Shown here: positions 17,455 to 26,897 of the stretch, one piece after another
Layout of the letters: every line of letters starts with the position of its first letter
Numbering within the stretch: the first letter of the stretch is position 1
Assembly (NCBI GenBank): GCA_030705805.1
Contig: JAUZPY010000013.1
Span: 1-32,064, forward strand
Length of the DNA stretch: 32,064 nucleotides
Reading direction: 5' to 3'
Source: Bacillota bacterium
Lineage (GTDB): Bacteria; Bacillota; Clostridia; CAKSNL01; HGM11501
Translations under genes and position numbers: made by a program
The notes under the pieces: model-generated
Databases searched by the model: none
What the model was told of the DNA's origin: nothing
What the model saw: only the letters and a program-made list of their open reading frames with translations

Positions 17455-17997
17455 ATGGTTGATTTTGAAATTAATCCGGTCATTGCGGCAATAAGAACAA
17501 AGGAAAGCTTTGATGCTTCCTTATCTTCAGAAATAAAATACTTATTCTTATTAAACTCAGATATATTAACTGTATCTGCCTACATTGAAGCTGCTCATAA
17601 AGTCGGCAAGAAAATTTTTATTCATGTTGATTTTACAGATGGCTTGGGAAAAGATAAGTCAGGCATGGAATTCGTTTTCAAGGCGGGTGCAGACGGAGTG
17701 ATAAGCACAAGGACAAATATAGTTAAAGCAGCAAAAGAATGCGGCCTTTTGACGGTTCAGCGTTTTTTTATAATAGATTCTCATTCTGTTGATACTGCAG
17801 TTGAATCAATTAAAGTTTCCAGACCTGATATGATAGAAATCATGCCGGGCGTTATTCCTAAGACGATAGCCGAATTTACCAAGAAAGTAAAAGTCCCGGT
17901 TATTGCGGGAGGACTTATAGAAGCTAAAATGGAAATTTACTCCGCACTTTCTTCCGGAGCGGTTGCGGTTTCAACAAGTAAAACGGAACTTTGGTAA
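17455..17997 (+). CDS. glpP: Glycerol-3-phosphate responsive antiterminator
   Basis: NPVIAAIRTKESFDASLSSEIKYLFLLNSDI; KKIFIHVDFTDGLGKDKSGMEFV; PDMIEIMPGVIPKTI; VIAGGLI. Confidence 0.94.
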   Translation: MVDFEINPVIAAIRTKESFDASLSSEIKYLFLLNSDILTVSAYIEAAHKVGKKIFIHVDFTDGLGKDKSGMEFVFKAGADGVISTRTNIVKAAKECGLLTVQRFFIIDSHSVDTAVESIKVSRPDMIEIMPGVIPKTIAEFTKKVKVPVIAGGLIEAKMEIYSALSSGAVAVSTSKTELW

Positions 17998-17998
17998 A

Positions 17999-18030
17999 GC
18001 AAAAGCTCAGGTTTTAGCCTGAGCATTTGC
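17999..18030 (+). terminator. Terminator after glpP
   Basis: GCAAAAGCTCAGG ttttag CCTGAGCATTTGC with one mismatch. Confidence 0.65.
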
Positions 18031-18036
18031 TTCTAC

Positions 18037-18065
18037 TTGACCTTTAAGCTTTTATGGTTTATTAT
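18037..18065 (+). promoter_or_regulatory. Sigma-A-like promoter for 1-phosphofructokinase
   Basis: TTGACC (18037-18042), 17-bp spacer, TATTAT (18060-18065). Confidence 0.65.
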
Positions 18066-18091
18066 AGTAAAAAACAATAAGGGAGATTTTC

Positions 18092-19030
18092 ATGGAAAAG
18101 TACATTTTAACTGTAACCCTTAATCCTTGTATAGATAAAACCATAGAAATTGACGGCTTTGAGTATGGCGGTCTAAACCGAGCACTAGGCATAAGATGCG
18201 ATGCAGGAGGAAAAGGAATTAACGTATCTAAGGTTTTAAAAGGCTTTGGAGAAGAAGCATTAAATGTGGGATTTATAGCAGGCTCAAACGGTGAATTCAT
18301 TAAGAATTATTTAGATGAAAAAGGTATAAAGCACAGTTTCACTAAAGCTTCAGGGGATACCAGGACAAATTATAAATTATTTGATAAAGGGGAAAAAATA
18401 ACAACTGAAATTAACGAGCCGGGCTTTTACATAAGTTCCGAGGAGTATAATGAATTCTTAAGCGATTTTGAAGCTTTGCTTCCTTCTTCGGATACGGTTA
18501 TTCTTTCGGGAAGTACACCTCCGGGCGTAAAACTTGAAGTTTATTCAGAACTTATAAAACTGGCTAAAAAAGGCGGAGCAAGGACGATTCTTGACGCAGA
18601 TTCAGACAGGCTTAAATTTGGAATGGACGCGGTACCTTATGTAGTTAAGCCTAACCTCTACGAGTTATGTCAATACACAGGGAAAACCCTTGAAACAGAA
18701 GAAAAAATATTAAAAGCCGCTAAAAGCTTAATAGAAAAAGGTATAAAGCTTGTTGTGCTTTCAATGGGTAAAGATGGGGCAATATTTGTAGACGAAAAAG
18801 AGAGCTTAAAAACTGTTCCTTTTGAAATTGATGTAAAAAGCACAGTGGGAGCGGGAGATACTATGGTTAGTGCTATAGCATATGGCTTAAAGCAGGGCTA
18901 CAACCTTGAAAAAATAGCTGCCTTTAGTACATCTGCCGGCACCATGACTGCATCTAAGGAGGGCACCCAGGTAGCGGAGCTTATAGAGGTGTTGGAAAAT
19001 TCAGATAGAGTAAAGGTCATAAAATTATAA
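18092..19030 (+). CDS. pfkB: 1-phosphofructokinase (PfkB family)
   Basis: TVTLNPCIDKTIEIDGFEYGGLNRA; DAGGKGINVSKVLKGFG; STVGAGDTMVSAIAYGL. Confidence 0.92.
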   Translation: MEKYILTVTLNPCIDKTIEIDGFEYGGLNRALGIRCDAGGKGINVSKVLKGFGEEALNVGFIAGSNGEFIKNYLDEKGIKHSFTKASGDTRTNYKLFDKGEKITTEINEPGFYISSEEYNEFLSDFEALLPSSDTVILSGSTPPGVKLEVYSELIKLAKKGGARTILDADSDRLKFGMDAVPYVVKPNLYELCQYTGKTLETEEKILKAAKSLIEKGIKLVVLSMGKDGAIFVDEKESLKTVPFEIDVKSTVGAGDTMVSAIAYGLKQGYNLEKIAAFSTSAGTMTASKEGTQVAELIEVLENSDRVKVIKL

Positions 19031-19031
19031 A

Positions 19032-19058
19032 AAAACTCCCTGCTTTGCAGGGAGTTTT
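19032..19058 (+). terminator. Terminator after the 1-PFK gene
   Basis: AAAACTCCCTGC ttt GCAGGGAGTTTT. Confidence 0.85.
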
Positions 19059-19138
19059 AAGCACTGATACAGCTTTAATTTACAGTATGCCCTTTGTGAG
19101 AGAGCAGCGAACCTTGTATATTTAAAGAGGCACCGGCG

Positions 19139-19333
19139 TTATTCTTTATAGGGATAGTCTTCTTTCGGTGTAGGTAAAGTATAAATTTCGGAATAAGATT
19201 CCAATTCTTCTTCTGATTCAGCAGGTGTTTGGATCAGTCCTGTGCAATCCGTTGATGATGTTACACTGTTTGTACCTACAAGAAAAGTTTCTTCTTCCTG
19301 GTTTGGTTCAACTGTTTTTTTATTTTTATCCAT
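19139..19333 (-). CDS. Small acidic hypothetical protein (64 aa)
   Basis: AAAGGGG RBS 6-7 nt before ATG; very acidic Glu/Ser/Thr-rich composition; no recognised domain. Confidence 0.5.
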   Translation of the reverse strand: MDKNKKTVEPNQEEETFLVGTNSVTSSTDCTGLIQTPAESEEELESYSEIYTLPTPKEDYPYKE

Positions 19334-19436
19334 GGTTTTTTCCCCTTTCGTTTGGTATTAATAGTTTACCTAAAAGATTTATGAAATATGTTAAATAAAT
19401 TAAAAAACTAATTATGTATATATCCTTATACAAATA

Positions 19437-19468
19437 AAAGCTCCCTTGCAAAAATGCAGGGAGTTTTT
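19437..19468 (-). terminator. Terminator downstream of tRNA-Thr
   Basis: CTCCCTTGCAAAAATGCAGGGAG inverted repeat; minus strand continues CTTTTATTTG. Confidence 0.65.
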
Positions 19469-19469
19469 T

Positions 19470-19545
19470 TGGAGCTGCTGATGCGATTTGAACGCACGAC
19501 CTGCTGATTACGAATCAGCTGCACTACCGACTGTGCTACAGCAGC
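19470..19545 (-). tRNA. tRNA-Thr (anticodon CGT), CCA encoded
   Basis: GCTGCTGTAGCACAGTCGGTAGTGCAGCTGATTCGTAATCAGCAGGTCGTGCGTTCAAATCGCATCAGCAGCTCCA; anticodon loop TTCGTAA. Confidence 0.95.
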
Positions 19546-19670
19546 ATTTTTAAGGCCACTAAATAGTATTATAAAAAAAAATTAAAGCTTTGTCAATATG
19601 AACTTGAAAAATGCGACATTATTTGATAAAATAAGTAATATACTATTAGACTACAGAAAGGAGGAGTAAA

Positions 19671-22505
19671 ATGATTGAACAACACGTGTTTGTTAAATCC
19701 CATATGGGCCTTGCAACTTACAAAAAGACTGCCGGCTTATCCGATGAATATATAGAAACCTATATAAAGCCTTATTATACTCCCCTTGACATATATTATC
19801 TGCAAGAAAAGCACTCATCCAGCTATAAGAATTGTATTGCCTTATCAAGCGGAGGACTTTTGATCGGGGGAGGATGCAAGGGCAGTAGGGGAAAAGAGGT
19901 TTACATACATAACTATGTTGTAAAACGGGAAGATGTAGATAGCTTTGTGCAGAATGCCGGGAACATGACAACTTCTCCTGCCGACAAACTGGACCTTGAC
20001 AGTGAACTGGTAGGCCTGGATGAAATACCTGGCAGCAGGCGCCGCATAAAGATAGATGCAGCCCTTGAAAGCCTTGGGATTTCTAAACAGAATTATTTTT
20101 TGCTTTTAGCATCGGTATTTGCGGCGCTTGAAGAAAACAGAAAAATATTTATATGTTTGAATCAGCTGCCAAAACTGAAAGAGCCTCTGGATCTTATGTG
20201 TTGCCTTTATCAGAATTTGCCTTATGCATTAAGAAGTTCACTCGGATACACCACCTTTTTTAATGACGGGGAAACTCAAGTAGGCATTGATATTTACTTT
20301 GTACCTGAAAAATTTATGGGTAAAAGCCCGGATTATTCACTTATCGGAAGCCATAATTCATCAAAGGATTATGTATTTGATTTTAATAGCGGGAAGCTTA
20401 TCAGGGTATCTGAGCTTTCTGACGATATAGAAGGTGATTTCTTTAAGCTTGCTATAGAGAGCTTAGAAACAGGAAAAGATTTAAAGGACTTTTTTGACTT
20501 TGCCAGAGACTTGTCTGAGGATCTTCCGGATACAAGGCTGGTTTCTTTAAGACTTTATGATGACTTGGCCTATATATTTAATTTGGAAAAAAATGCGGAC
20601 AGCATAATGCAGAAAGCAGGCCGCATTACAATAATTTTTTCAGAGCTTTTAAAGGATAATCCTAATAATATTTGTCTTGAATCCTATTCTGATTTTTTAA
20701 AGACCTACCGTAATGCAATAAAAAAGAAAGGTGCACCTAGTCCTCTTGAGATTCTTAAGAGACTGGCTATTCACTACGAATCGTGTCCTGAAAAGCAGCG
20801 TAAAGAGCTATATGATCTGCTTACTCTTGATTTGGATATTTGCCTTAAAACCGGTGTTGAGGAGTTGGTATTTACTCATGTAGATACCACCAGAGCGGGA
20901 GCGGATTTGTACAATACAATAGTTGAACTTAAATTTGTTCCAAGCCCCAGGCTTATAAATGCATATTTTACATATCTTTTGGTACAGAAAAAAACTGTCC
21001 ATGCAATCATGGAGTTTGCTGATAGTATATTTTCCGATATGCCCCAGGCAGCAGGCAGCGAAATAGTGCAGAATATGCTAAGGGAAAAGACATTAGCTTT
21101 ATTTGATACTTCGGGAGATGTATTTGTTGCTCTTAAGTATTTAGAAAAAAAGTGTGTAGATCTTTCTGCAAAGTACCCTGATAATCAGTCAATGTTTTCG
21201 GAAATTTATAATTATGCCCTGTACAGTTATATGACTTCGTTAAACATTGAGGATATTACCATTGATCAGATAAATATGTTTCCTTTACGTGGAGCTGATA
21301 AACTGGAAGAAGACTGCGTTATTAAGCAGAATATTATTATGGCGATAAAGGAAATTCTTGCGCTGACAAATGATACGACCATGGCATTTATTCATTATGA
21401 CGCTTTTGGATTTGAAAACATACAAAAAAATCTTGCATCTGATCCGGTAAAAGCAAAAAATGCAGAGCTTCAGCTAAAAAATAAGCTTTATGATTGCATA
21501 TGCCTTATGAAGGACGTTCCCTGCAGAATACTATATACTATTTTGTATTACATTTGTGAGAACAAAGAGGGAAGAGTAAAAAACGACTTTGACAGAATGT
21601 TTAATTTTGTTGACAAAGAGCTTTGCATACCCCCCTTTGATTTTATCAGCTGGTACCTTTCTTCAAATTTATTCATGGTTGCAGTCAACTATGAGAACAA
21701 AACGGTAAGAAGAGCAAAGGGAGCCAGAGCTGATTTAACTGTGCTGACAGCTTTTTATAATTCCATGAAAAAGTATTTTGAAGCACACGGTGACCTGCTT
21801 GCGAGTGAAAAAAACCTTAAAAAACTCAGGAAAGACTTAGATAGGGTAAGCAGTGAACATCATGATTTCAGACAGCTTAGCTCTGAATTCAGGCGTGTGT
21901 TAGGAAGCATTATCAGCCAGAATTATTCGCCTTTTAGACGGCTTGTTGACAAGGTTGTAAATTCAAAGAACTTTAAGTTTAGCATTATTGTAATCATTCT
22001 TTTAATAGCTATTATCGGAGGCGCCATATTCGGCACTCAAAATGCATCTAAACAGTCTGAAAATAATCAGGTTAAATTAGCCAAAAGCACTGATGGAAAA
22101 CAGGTTAATTTGGATCGAACTTATTGGTCTTCTATAGTAAAAGGAAAGAATGGAAACTATAAAGAAGCTGACAGCTGCATAGATGACAACCCGGAAAGCG
22201 AAATATTTAACCTTAAATCTGATGCCCTACTTAAAATTAATTTCAATATGGATTCCGGTCTGGTTATAAACGGTATTAGTGTATCGGTAGGAAAAACTAC
22301 TGTTGATGCAAAATTAAACTTTTATGTTATAACGGAAGACAATAGAAAGCTTCTCTTGGGAGTTAGTGATTTTGATATAACTACAGGATCTTCCATATAC
22401 TCCTTTAGTGAGCCTATGAGCATTAAAGAAATCGTGGCAGAGCCGGAAGAAGGAACTTCCGGGTCAGTAGAAATTAAAGAAATTAATGCTTTTATAAACC
22501 AATAA
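19671..22505 (+). CDS. 944-aa single-TM protein with GAP1-N-like N-terminal region and extracytoplasmic C-terminal domain
   Basis: EQHVFVKSHMGLATYKKTAGLSDEY..., HNYVVKREDV, NLPYALRSSLGYTTFFNDG...GIDIYFVPEKF resemble GTPase-associated protein 1 N-domain patterns (uncertain); one TM FKFSIIVIILLIAIIGGAIFGT near residue 770; beta-rich C-terminus. GGAGGAG RBS; TTGAAA-17-TAAAAT upstream. Confidence 0.85.
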   Translation: MIEQHVFVKSHMGLATYKKTAGLSDEYIETYIKPYYTPLDIYYLQEKHSSSYKNCIALSSGGLLIGGGCKGSRGKEVYIHNYVVKREDVDSFVQNAGNMTTSPADKLDLDSELVGLDEIPGSRRRIKIDAALESLGISKQNYFLLLASVFAALEENRKIFICLNQLPKLKEPLDLMCCLYQNLPYALRSSLGYTTFFNDGETQVGIDIYFVPEKFMGKSPDYSLIGSHNSSKDYVFDFNSGKLIRVSELSDDIEGDFFKLAIESLETGKDLKDFFDFARDLSEDLPDTRLVSLRLYDDLAYIFNLEKNADSIMQKAGRITIIFSELLKDNPNNICLESYSDFLKTYRNAIKKKGAPSPLEILKRLAIHYESCPEKQRKELYDLLTLDLDICLKTGVEELVFTHVDTTRAGADLYNTIVELKFVPSPRLINAYFTYLLVQKKTVHAIMEFADSIFSDMPQAAGSEIVQNMLREKTLALFDTSGDVFVALKYLEKKCVDLSAKYPDNQSMFSEIYNYALYSYMTSLNIEDITIDQINMFPLRGADKLEEDCVIKQNIIMAIKEILALTNDTTMAFIHYDAFGFENIQKNLASDPVKAKNAELQLKNKLYDCICLMKDVPCRILYTILYYICENKEGRVKNDFDRMFNFVDKELCIPPFDFISWYLSSNLFMVAVNYENKTVRRAKGARADLTVLTAFYNSMKKYFEAHGDLLASEKNLKKLRKDLDRVSSEHHDFRQLSSEFRRVLGSIISQNYSPFRRLVDKVVNSKNFKFSIIVIILLIAIIGGAIFGTQNASKQSENNQVKLAKSTDGKQVNLDRTYWSSIVKGKNGNYKEADSCIDDNPESEIFNLKSDALLKINFNMDSGLVINGISVSVGKTTVDAKLNFYVITEDNRKLLLGVSDFDITTGSSIYSFSEPMSIKEIVAEPEEGTSGSVEIKEINAFINQ

Positions 22506-22533
22506 AAAAATGAGCTGTACAGCTCATTTTTTT
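22504..22533. terminator. Bidirectional terminator between convergent genes
   Basis: 30-bp perfect palindrome AAAAAAATGAGCTGTACAGCTCATTTTTTT. Confidence 0.85.
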
Positions 22534-22546
22534 TATTGGTTTACTA

Positions 22547-23944
22547 TTAATCATCCGAAAAGTCGGATTTTTCTTCTATGCCTGTATTAGCAGATTTATT
22601 TCCGCTTGTCCCTGCATTGGCACTGCTGCCCGCGGAAGCTCCTGTATTGGTACTGCTTGCAGAGGCCCCTGTATTGGCACTGCTGCCTGTGGAAGCTCCT
22701 GTATTGGTACTACTTGCAGAGGCTCCTGCATTGGCACTGCTACCTGTGGAAGCTCCTGCTTTTGAGCCGCCTTGTGAAGGTGCATAGTTAGAGTTCTCTG
22801 ATTCGGGTGTGCTGATTTCGTTTATTGTTTTACCTTTTTTATCAGCGACAACTATTACTGATTTATAATTCTTATTTAGGTCCTTATCAACGATTTCTAC
22901 CAGAGCAAAATAAACCTGTTTACCTTGTGTAATACAAATACCTGCAACATTTGCATATGCTGAACCGGTTAGATCTGTAATGTCACTTCCGTCAAGTTTT
23001 GTTCTATAGAGGTGTTTGTCGGAAGTATTGACATAATACAGATAGTCTCCGCTAACATTAAGATATCTGGCGTTAATGCCAAAATTAAAATCCTTAGAAG
23101 TATCGCTTAAAGGATCATAGACAACAATTTTATTGCTTTTGTTTGCATCTAAGTAATATATTTTATCGTTAGTTATATTTATATTTGCAGCATAACCTTC
23201 AAATACTACGATAGCCTTTAAATCAGAAGAAATTCTGTTTGTACCATCTTTCTTAGGCTTTGCGCAAGTTGCAAGAGCTGTTTTAAGGGGAACCTTAACG
23301 AGAGCCCCGAGATCCATGTCCATATAATAGAGATCCTTACCCTTAACATAGAAGGAACTGCAAATGACATCTAATACTGTTTCGGTAGTTTTACTCCCAT
23401 CAAGAGGGCTTCTATAAACAACGCCTCCGTATTTGGATTTAGGAGTCAGGTAATATACATAATTTCCCACTATCTGAGGATAATAGCAAAGTCCGCTGCT
23501 GATTTCAGTAGGTTTTGCCCCTTCATTATACTTTAAGTATTTAGAGGTAGTATTATTAAAGTAATAAACATTGCCTTTATATGTTGTAAAAAAGGATACA
23601 GATTCTTTAGAAATAAGTTCTGATTTACCTGTTTTTATGTTGGTCTTGTAAAAGGCAATACTATCAACAGATGAATGGTAAAGATAATCACCTTTTATTG
23701 AACCTATGCTTGAATTGTAGTTATTACATAACCCGTTTTCTGCACTGCTAAAAAATAAAACCTTGCTAAAAAATATTGCTGCAGCTATAACTAAAAGGCA
23801 GATACAAGATATAATAACAGCTCTTTTGATGCTATGCTTTTTTGAAGTTTCATTAAGATTATTTCCTTCTGATTCATCAGTTATTTTAGGATCTTCCTCA
23901 TTGCCGTAATTCATATCGATATTAAACCTCCATTCTTTCTTCAT
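22547..23944 (-). CDS. Membrane-anchored DUF5050-like protein with Gly/Ala/Ser/Thr-rich repetitive C-terminus
   Basis: N-terminal acidic cytosolic stretch, one TM (RAVIISCICLLVIAAAIFFSKVLFF), repeated YYxN/LYRTKLDGS beta-propeller-like motifs (DLYYMDMDL, KIYYLDANKS, LYYVNTSDKHLYRTKLDGSDI). Confidence 0.82.
   Translation of the reverse strand: MKKEWRFNIDMNYGNEEDPKITDESEGNNLNETSKKHSIKRAVIISCICLLVIAAAIFFSKVLFFSSAENGLCNNYNSSIGSIKGDYLYHSSVDSIAFYKTNIKTGKSELISKESVSFFTTYKGNVYYFNNTTSKYLKYNEGAKPTEISSGLCYYPQIVGNYVYYLTPKSKYGGVVYRSPLDGSKTTETVLDVICSSFYVKGKDLYYMDMDLGALVKVPLKTALATCAKPKKDGTNRISSDLKAIVVFEGYAANINITNDKIYYLDANKSNKIVVYDPLSDTSKDFNFGINARYLNVSGDYLYYVNTSDKHLYRTKLDGSDITDLTGSAYANVAGICITQGKQVYFALVEIVDKDLNKNYKSVIVVADKKGKTINEISTPESENSNYAPSQGGSKAGASTGSSANAGASASSTNTGASTGSSANTGASASSTNTGASAGSSANAGTSGNKSANTGIEEKSDFSDD
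22620..22760. repeat. 57-bp tandem repeat inside the C-terminus of the DUF5050-like CDS
   Basis: Unit GCACTGCTGCC(C/T)G(C/T)GGAAGCTCCTGTATTGGTACTGCTTGCAGAGGCCCCTGTATTG at 22620-22676, 22677-22733 and a partial third copy; encodes GASTGSSANTGASASSTNT. Confidence 0.85.
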
Positions 23945-23991
23945 CTATTATACAGATTAAACTATTTAAAATCAACAGTTATTTTAAATTA

Positions 23992-24021
23992 AAAAAGGAA
24001 GGCAAATTTGCCTTCCTTTTT
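23992..24021 (-). terminator. 30-bp perfect palindrome terminator between the two DUF5050-like genes
   Basis: AAAAAGGAAGGCAAATTTGCCTTCCTTTTT. Confidence 0.85.
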
Positions 24022-24028
24022 ACTTCTT

Positions 24029-25465
24029 TTATTGAGCCTTTGCTGAAGCAGTTTCTTTTGATGTGGTTTCCTGCTTTTGGGTAGCCCCTTCGGAAGCTTT
24101 ATCTTTTGCTGCATTTTTATCAGTAGTAGTATCACCGCTAGTAGTATTACTGTTAGCAGTATTACCTTTAGTAGATCCTGCTGCTGCCTGATCAAGACCA
24201 ACATTTTTTATAAGTTTTCCGTCTAAATCACAAACTGCGATATACTGCTGATAGCTTTCCGTAAAGTTCATGTATAAGAACTTATTGTTTGACAGAGCCA
24301 TGAACCCATAACCGGCGCCCGTAATCTTTCTAACGTCAGAACCATCCATTTTCATTCTGTAGATAGAATAATCCTTAGCATTATAATAGTACATATAATT
24401 GTTATAAATATTTATAGCAGCTACATAAGTACCGTCGTTAATGGCATAAGATTTTTTCTTTCCCATGTCATATCTTAATAGCTGATTATTGTTTTGATTG
24501 TCAATATAATAAATTGAATCTTTATAACGAACCATGCATGTTGCAATTGTTTTGGCAATCACTTCGGCACTCAGATCTGAGGATGCACGGAGCGTTTTTC
24601 CTTTAAGCGGAGCTGTGCATAACTTAATGGATTTTAACAAATCAACTTTTACAAGAGATGAAAGGCTAACATCACAATAGTACAGATCATTTTTGTCTAC
24701 GTAGAATGACACACAAGGTACGTCACAAACAAGTTCCGGTTTTCCGCCTTTTAGACTTACTCTATATATATAGCTTGAATATCCGGAGTTTATTTCGGGA
24801 ACGGATACCATGTAGTAAAGGTAATTGCCGGAAAACTGAGGCTGAGAAATTTCACTGTCTAAAATAACAACATCATTTTTACCGTCTACATATTTCTTAA
24901 ACTGGTAGGTGTAAGCAGTCTTTTGATCATTTATTTTAACGCCTAAATAATAAATCTTGTTTTTATAATTTGAAATATACATTGCAAAGTCATCGGACAA
25001 ACATTTGCTTTCGCCTGTCTTAATGTTAGCTTTGTACATTTTATAATCGGAAAAGTTTACGTAATAAACATCATTTCCCTTAGTTGTAGCAATACCTCTT
25101 GAATATAAATTTCCTGTACCTTCGCTTGCGCTAGAAAAGAAAAACATTTTGCATAAGAGCATTGCTGCAGCAACTAAAAGAACGGCTAAAGCGATAGAAA
25201 CTACAACCATTGCTTTATTCTTCTTCTTTTTCTTGGGAACTAATTGATAATTCTGATCCTCAACCCCAAGGTTAACTGTAGCAAAATCGTCTTCGCCTTC
25301 TTTTTCATCAGGTACAGCTGCTTCTTTGACTTCAGATACTTCACTTTCAGGCATGTCTGAATTGGAATTTTCTTCAGATACTTCGTTTTCATCTTTTTTA
25401 GTGTCTTCAGGAACAGGATTTTCATCCGGACCTTGATTTTCAAGGTTTAAATCTTTGTCGTCCAT
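24029..25465 (-). CDS. Membrane-anchored DUF5050-like protein, paralogue of 22547-23944
   Basis: Same architecture; alignable blocks NIKTGESKCL/NIKTGKSELI, CVSFYVDKNDLYYCDVSLSSLVKVDL/CSSFYVKGKDLYYMDMDLGALVKVPL; IYRMKMDGSDVRKIT. Confidence 0.82.
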   Translation of the reverse strand: MDDKDLNLENQGPDENPVPEDTKKDENEVSEENSNSDMPESEVSEVKEAAVPDEKEGEDDFATVNLGVEDQNYQLVPKKKKKNKAMVVVSIALAVLLVAAAMLLCKMFFFSSASEGTGNLYSRGIATTKGNDVYYVNFSDYKMYKANIKTGESKCLSDDFAMYISNYKNKIYYLGVKINDQKTAYTYQFKKYVDGKNDVVILDSEISQPQFSGNYLYYMVSVPEINSGYSSYIYRVSLKGGKPELVCDVPCVSFYVDKNDLYYCDVSLSSLVKVDLLKSIKLCTAPLKGKTLRASSDLSAEVIAKTIATCMVRYKDSIYYIDNQNNNQLLRYDMGKKKSYAINDGTYVAAINIYNNYMYYYNAKDYSIYRMKMDGSDVRKITGAGYGFMALSNNKFLYMNFTESYQQYIAVCDLDGKLIKNVGLDQAAAGSTKGNTANSNTTSGDTTTDKNAAKDKASEGATQKQETTSKETASAKAQ

Positions 25466-25521
25466 TTGGTTTCTCCTTTGATTATTTACTTACCTATAAA
25501 TAAGTAAGTGGTTTTTTTATT

Positions 25522-26109
25522 TTAAAATATTTTTATAGGTGCGCCTGTTATAGCGCCCTTTGTAAGCATAAAATAGAAGGCTGCAAGAACATATACAAGG
25601 GCAATTACAGAAAAAATTATAGTATAAGTTAAACGAACATTTTTCTTATCCCATTTTTTCGAAAGCCCCAAAAAGTAATAAACAAGGCTTGCAATAAAGT
25701 AAAGAATAAGTGCATAATAACAAAATGTAATACCGCTTGTTAAAGTTAAAGCAGCACCAAGCCTTAAAATAATAAAGCATAAGATTGCATCTGCCGCTCC
25801 ATATCCACACCATTTGTAAAATTTACTTTCTTTCTTAACAAAACCACCCATAACAGCCCCGGCTAAAACACCAGCAATGCCAATCCACATTAAAATTGAC
25901 ACAAAAATGCGCATACCCCCGCCGAAGGAACTGTTTAAATAATTGTAAAAAACAGCAAGCAGTACGGCAAGACATAATACAATACTGGTTGCTTTAACCA
26001 TAAAGTTTTCCAGATCTTCTTTGAGCTCCTGACCAGCCTTCTTTTTTTCTACATTTCTTTCTACATTTCTTTCAACTTGTACTTTCTTTTTTACTTTCTT
26101 CTTTGCCAT
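25522..26109 (-). CDS. Hypothetical polytopic membrane protein with Lys-rich N-terminus
   Basis: MAKKKVKKKVQVERNVERNVEKKK followed by about 5-6 hydrophobic segments; starts 3 nt after the potC stop. Confidence 0.8.
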   Translation of the reverse strand: MAKKKVKKKVQVERNVERNVEKKKAGQELKEDLENFMVKATSIVLCLAVLLAVFYNYLNSSFGGGMRIFVSILMWIGIAGVLAGAVMGGFVKKESKFYKWCGYGAADAILCFIILRLGAALTLTSGITFCYYALILYFIASLVYYFLGLSKKWDKKNVRLTYTIIFSVIALVYVLAAFYFMLTKGAITGAPIKIF

Positions 26110-26111
26110 AT

Positions 26112-26897
26112 TCAGTCGTCCTTTCCATATAATGTTTTTTGTGTATCGTCTCGTTTATTTACAATGATTAACAAAACAAGCATAGTTATAAACATAAGGG
26201 TTGACAGCGCATTTATTTTTGGGCTTATACCCCTTTTTGCGGAATCGTAAATCAAAATTGATAAATTCTGAACTCCGTTACCTGTTGTGAAAAAGCTGAT
26301 TACAAAATCATCTATACTCATAGTCATAGCAAACAGAAATCCTGTAATAATCCCGGGCATAATCTCCGGAAGAACGACCCTCCTGTACGCATAAAAGGGA
26401 TGAGCTCCCAAATCAAGAGCTGCTTCGAATAAGTATGGATTCATTTGTTTTAGCTTTGGTATTACAGAAATAATAACATAAGGAATATCAAAGACCAGGT
26501 GTGCAAGAAGCATGGTTGTAAAGCCTCGCTGCATAGAGAGAAAAACAAATAGCAGCATTAAGGATACACCTGTTACAATTTCCGGGTTCAGCATGGGAAT
26601 ATAAGACAGGTTCATCAACACAGTTTTTGCAGACTTTTTCATTTTATACATTCCTATAGCTGTTATAGTCCCTATAATAGTGGACAAAACAGACGCTATA
26701 AGTGCACAAAGTATAGTATAATACAAAGCCCGCAATATTTCTCCGTCTTTAAAAAGATCCTTGTACCACCTCAAACTAAAGCCGGAAAACTTGCCCCTTA
26801 TTTTGCTGTCATTAAAGGAGTATAAAATCAGAATAGCAATAGGAGCATATAAAATTATGTATACTAAAAGAACGTAAAATCTTTTTAAAGCCTTCAA
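26112..26897 (-). CDS. potC: Spermidine/putrescine ABC transporter permease PotC
   Basis: EAALDLGAHPFYAYRRVVLPEIMPGIITGFLFAMTMSIDDFVISFFTTG (EAA loop). Confidence 0.93.
   Translation of the reverse strand: MKALKRFYVLLVYIILYAPIAILILYSFNDSKIRGKFSGFSLRWYKDLFKDGEILRALYYTILCALIASVLSTIIGTITAIGMYKMKKSAKTVLMNLSYIPMLNPEIVTGVSLMLLFVFLSMQRGFTTMLLAHLVFDIPYVIISVIPKLKQMNPYLFEAALDLGAHPFYAYRRVVLPEIMPGIITGFLFAMTMSIDDFVISFFTTGNGVQNLSILIYDSAKRGISPKINALSTLMFITMLVLLIIVNKRDDTQKTLYGKDD

Noticed and set aside
22576-22791. Three overlapping ORFs rich in Leu/Ala/Pro or Gln across the 57-bp repeat
   Set aside because: Alternative frames of the coding minisatellite in the DUF5050-like gene; open only because the repeat lacks stops.
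22504-24021. Inverted repeats at 22504-22533 and 23992-24021 as ends of a mobile element
   Set aside because: The two palindromes have unrelated sequences and sit right after stop codons, which fits ordinary terminators; no transposase between them.
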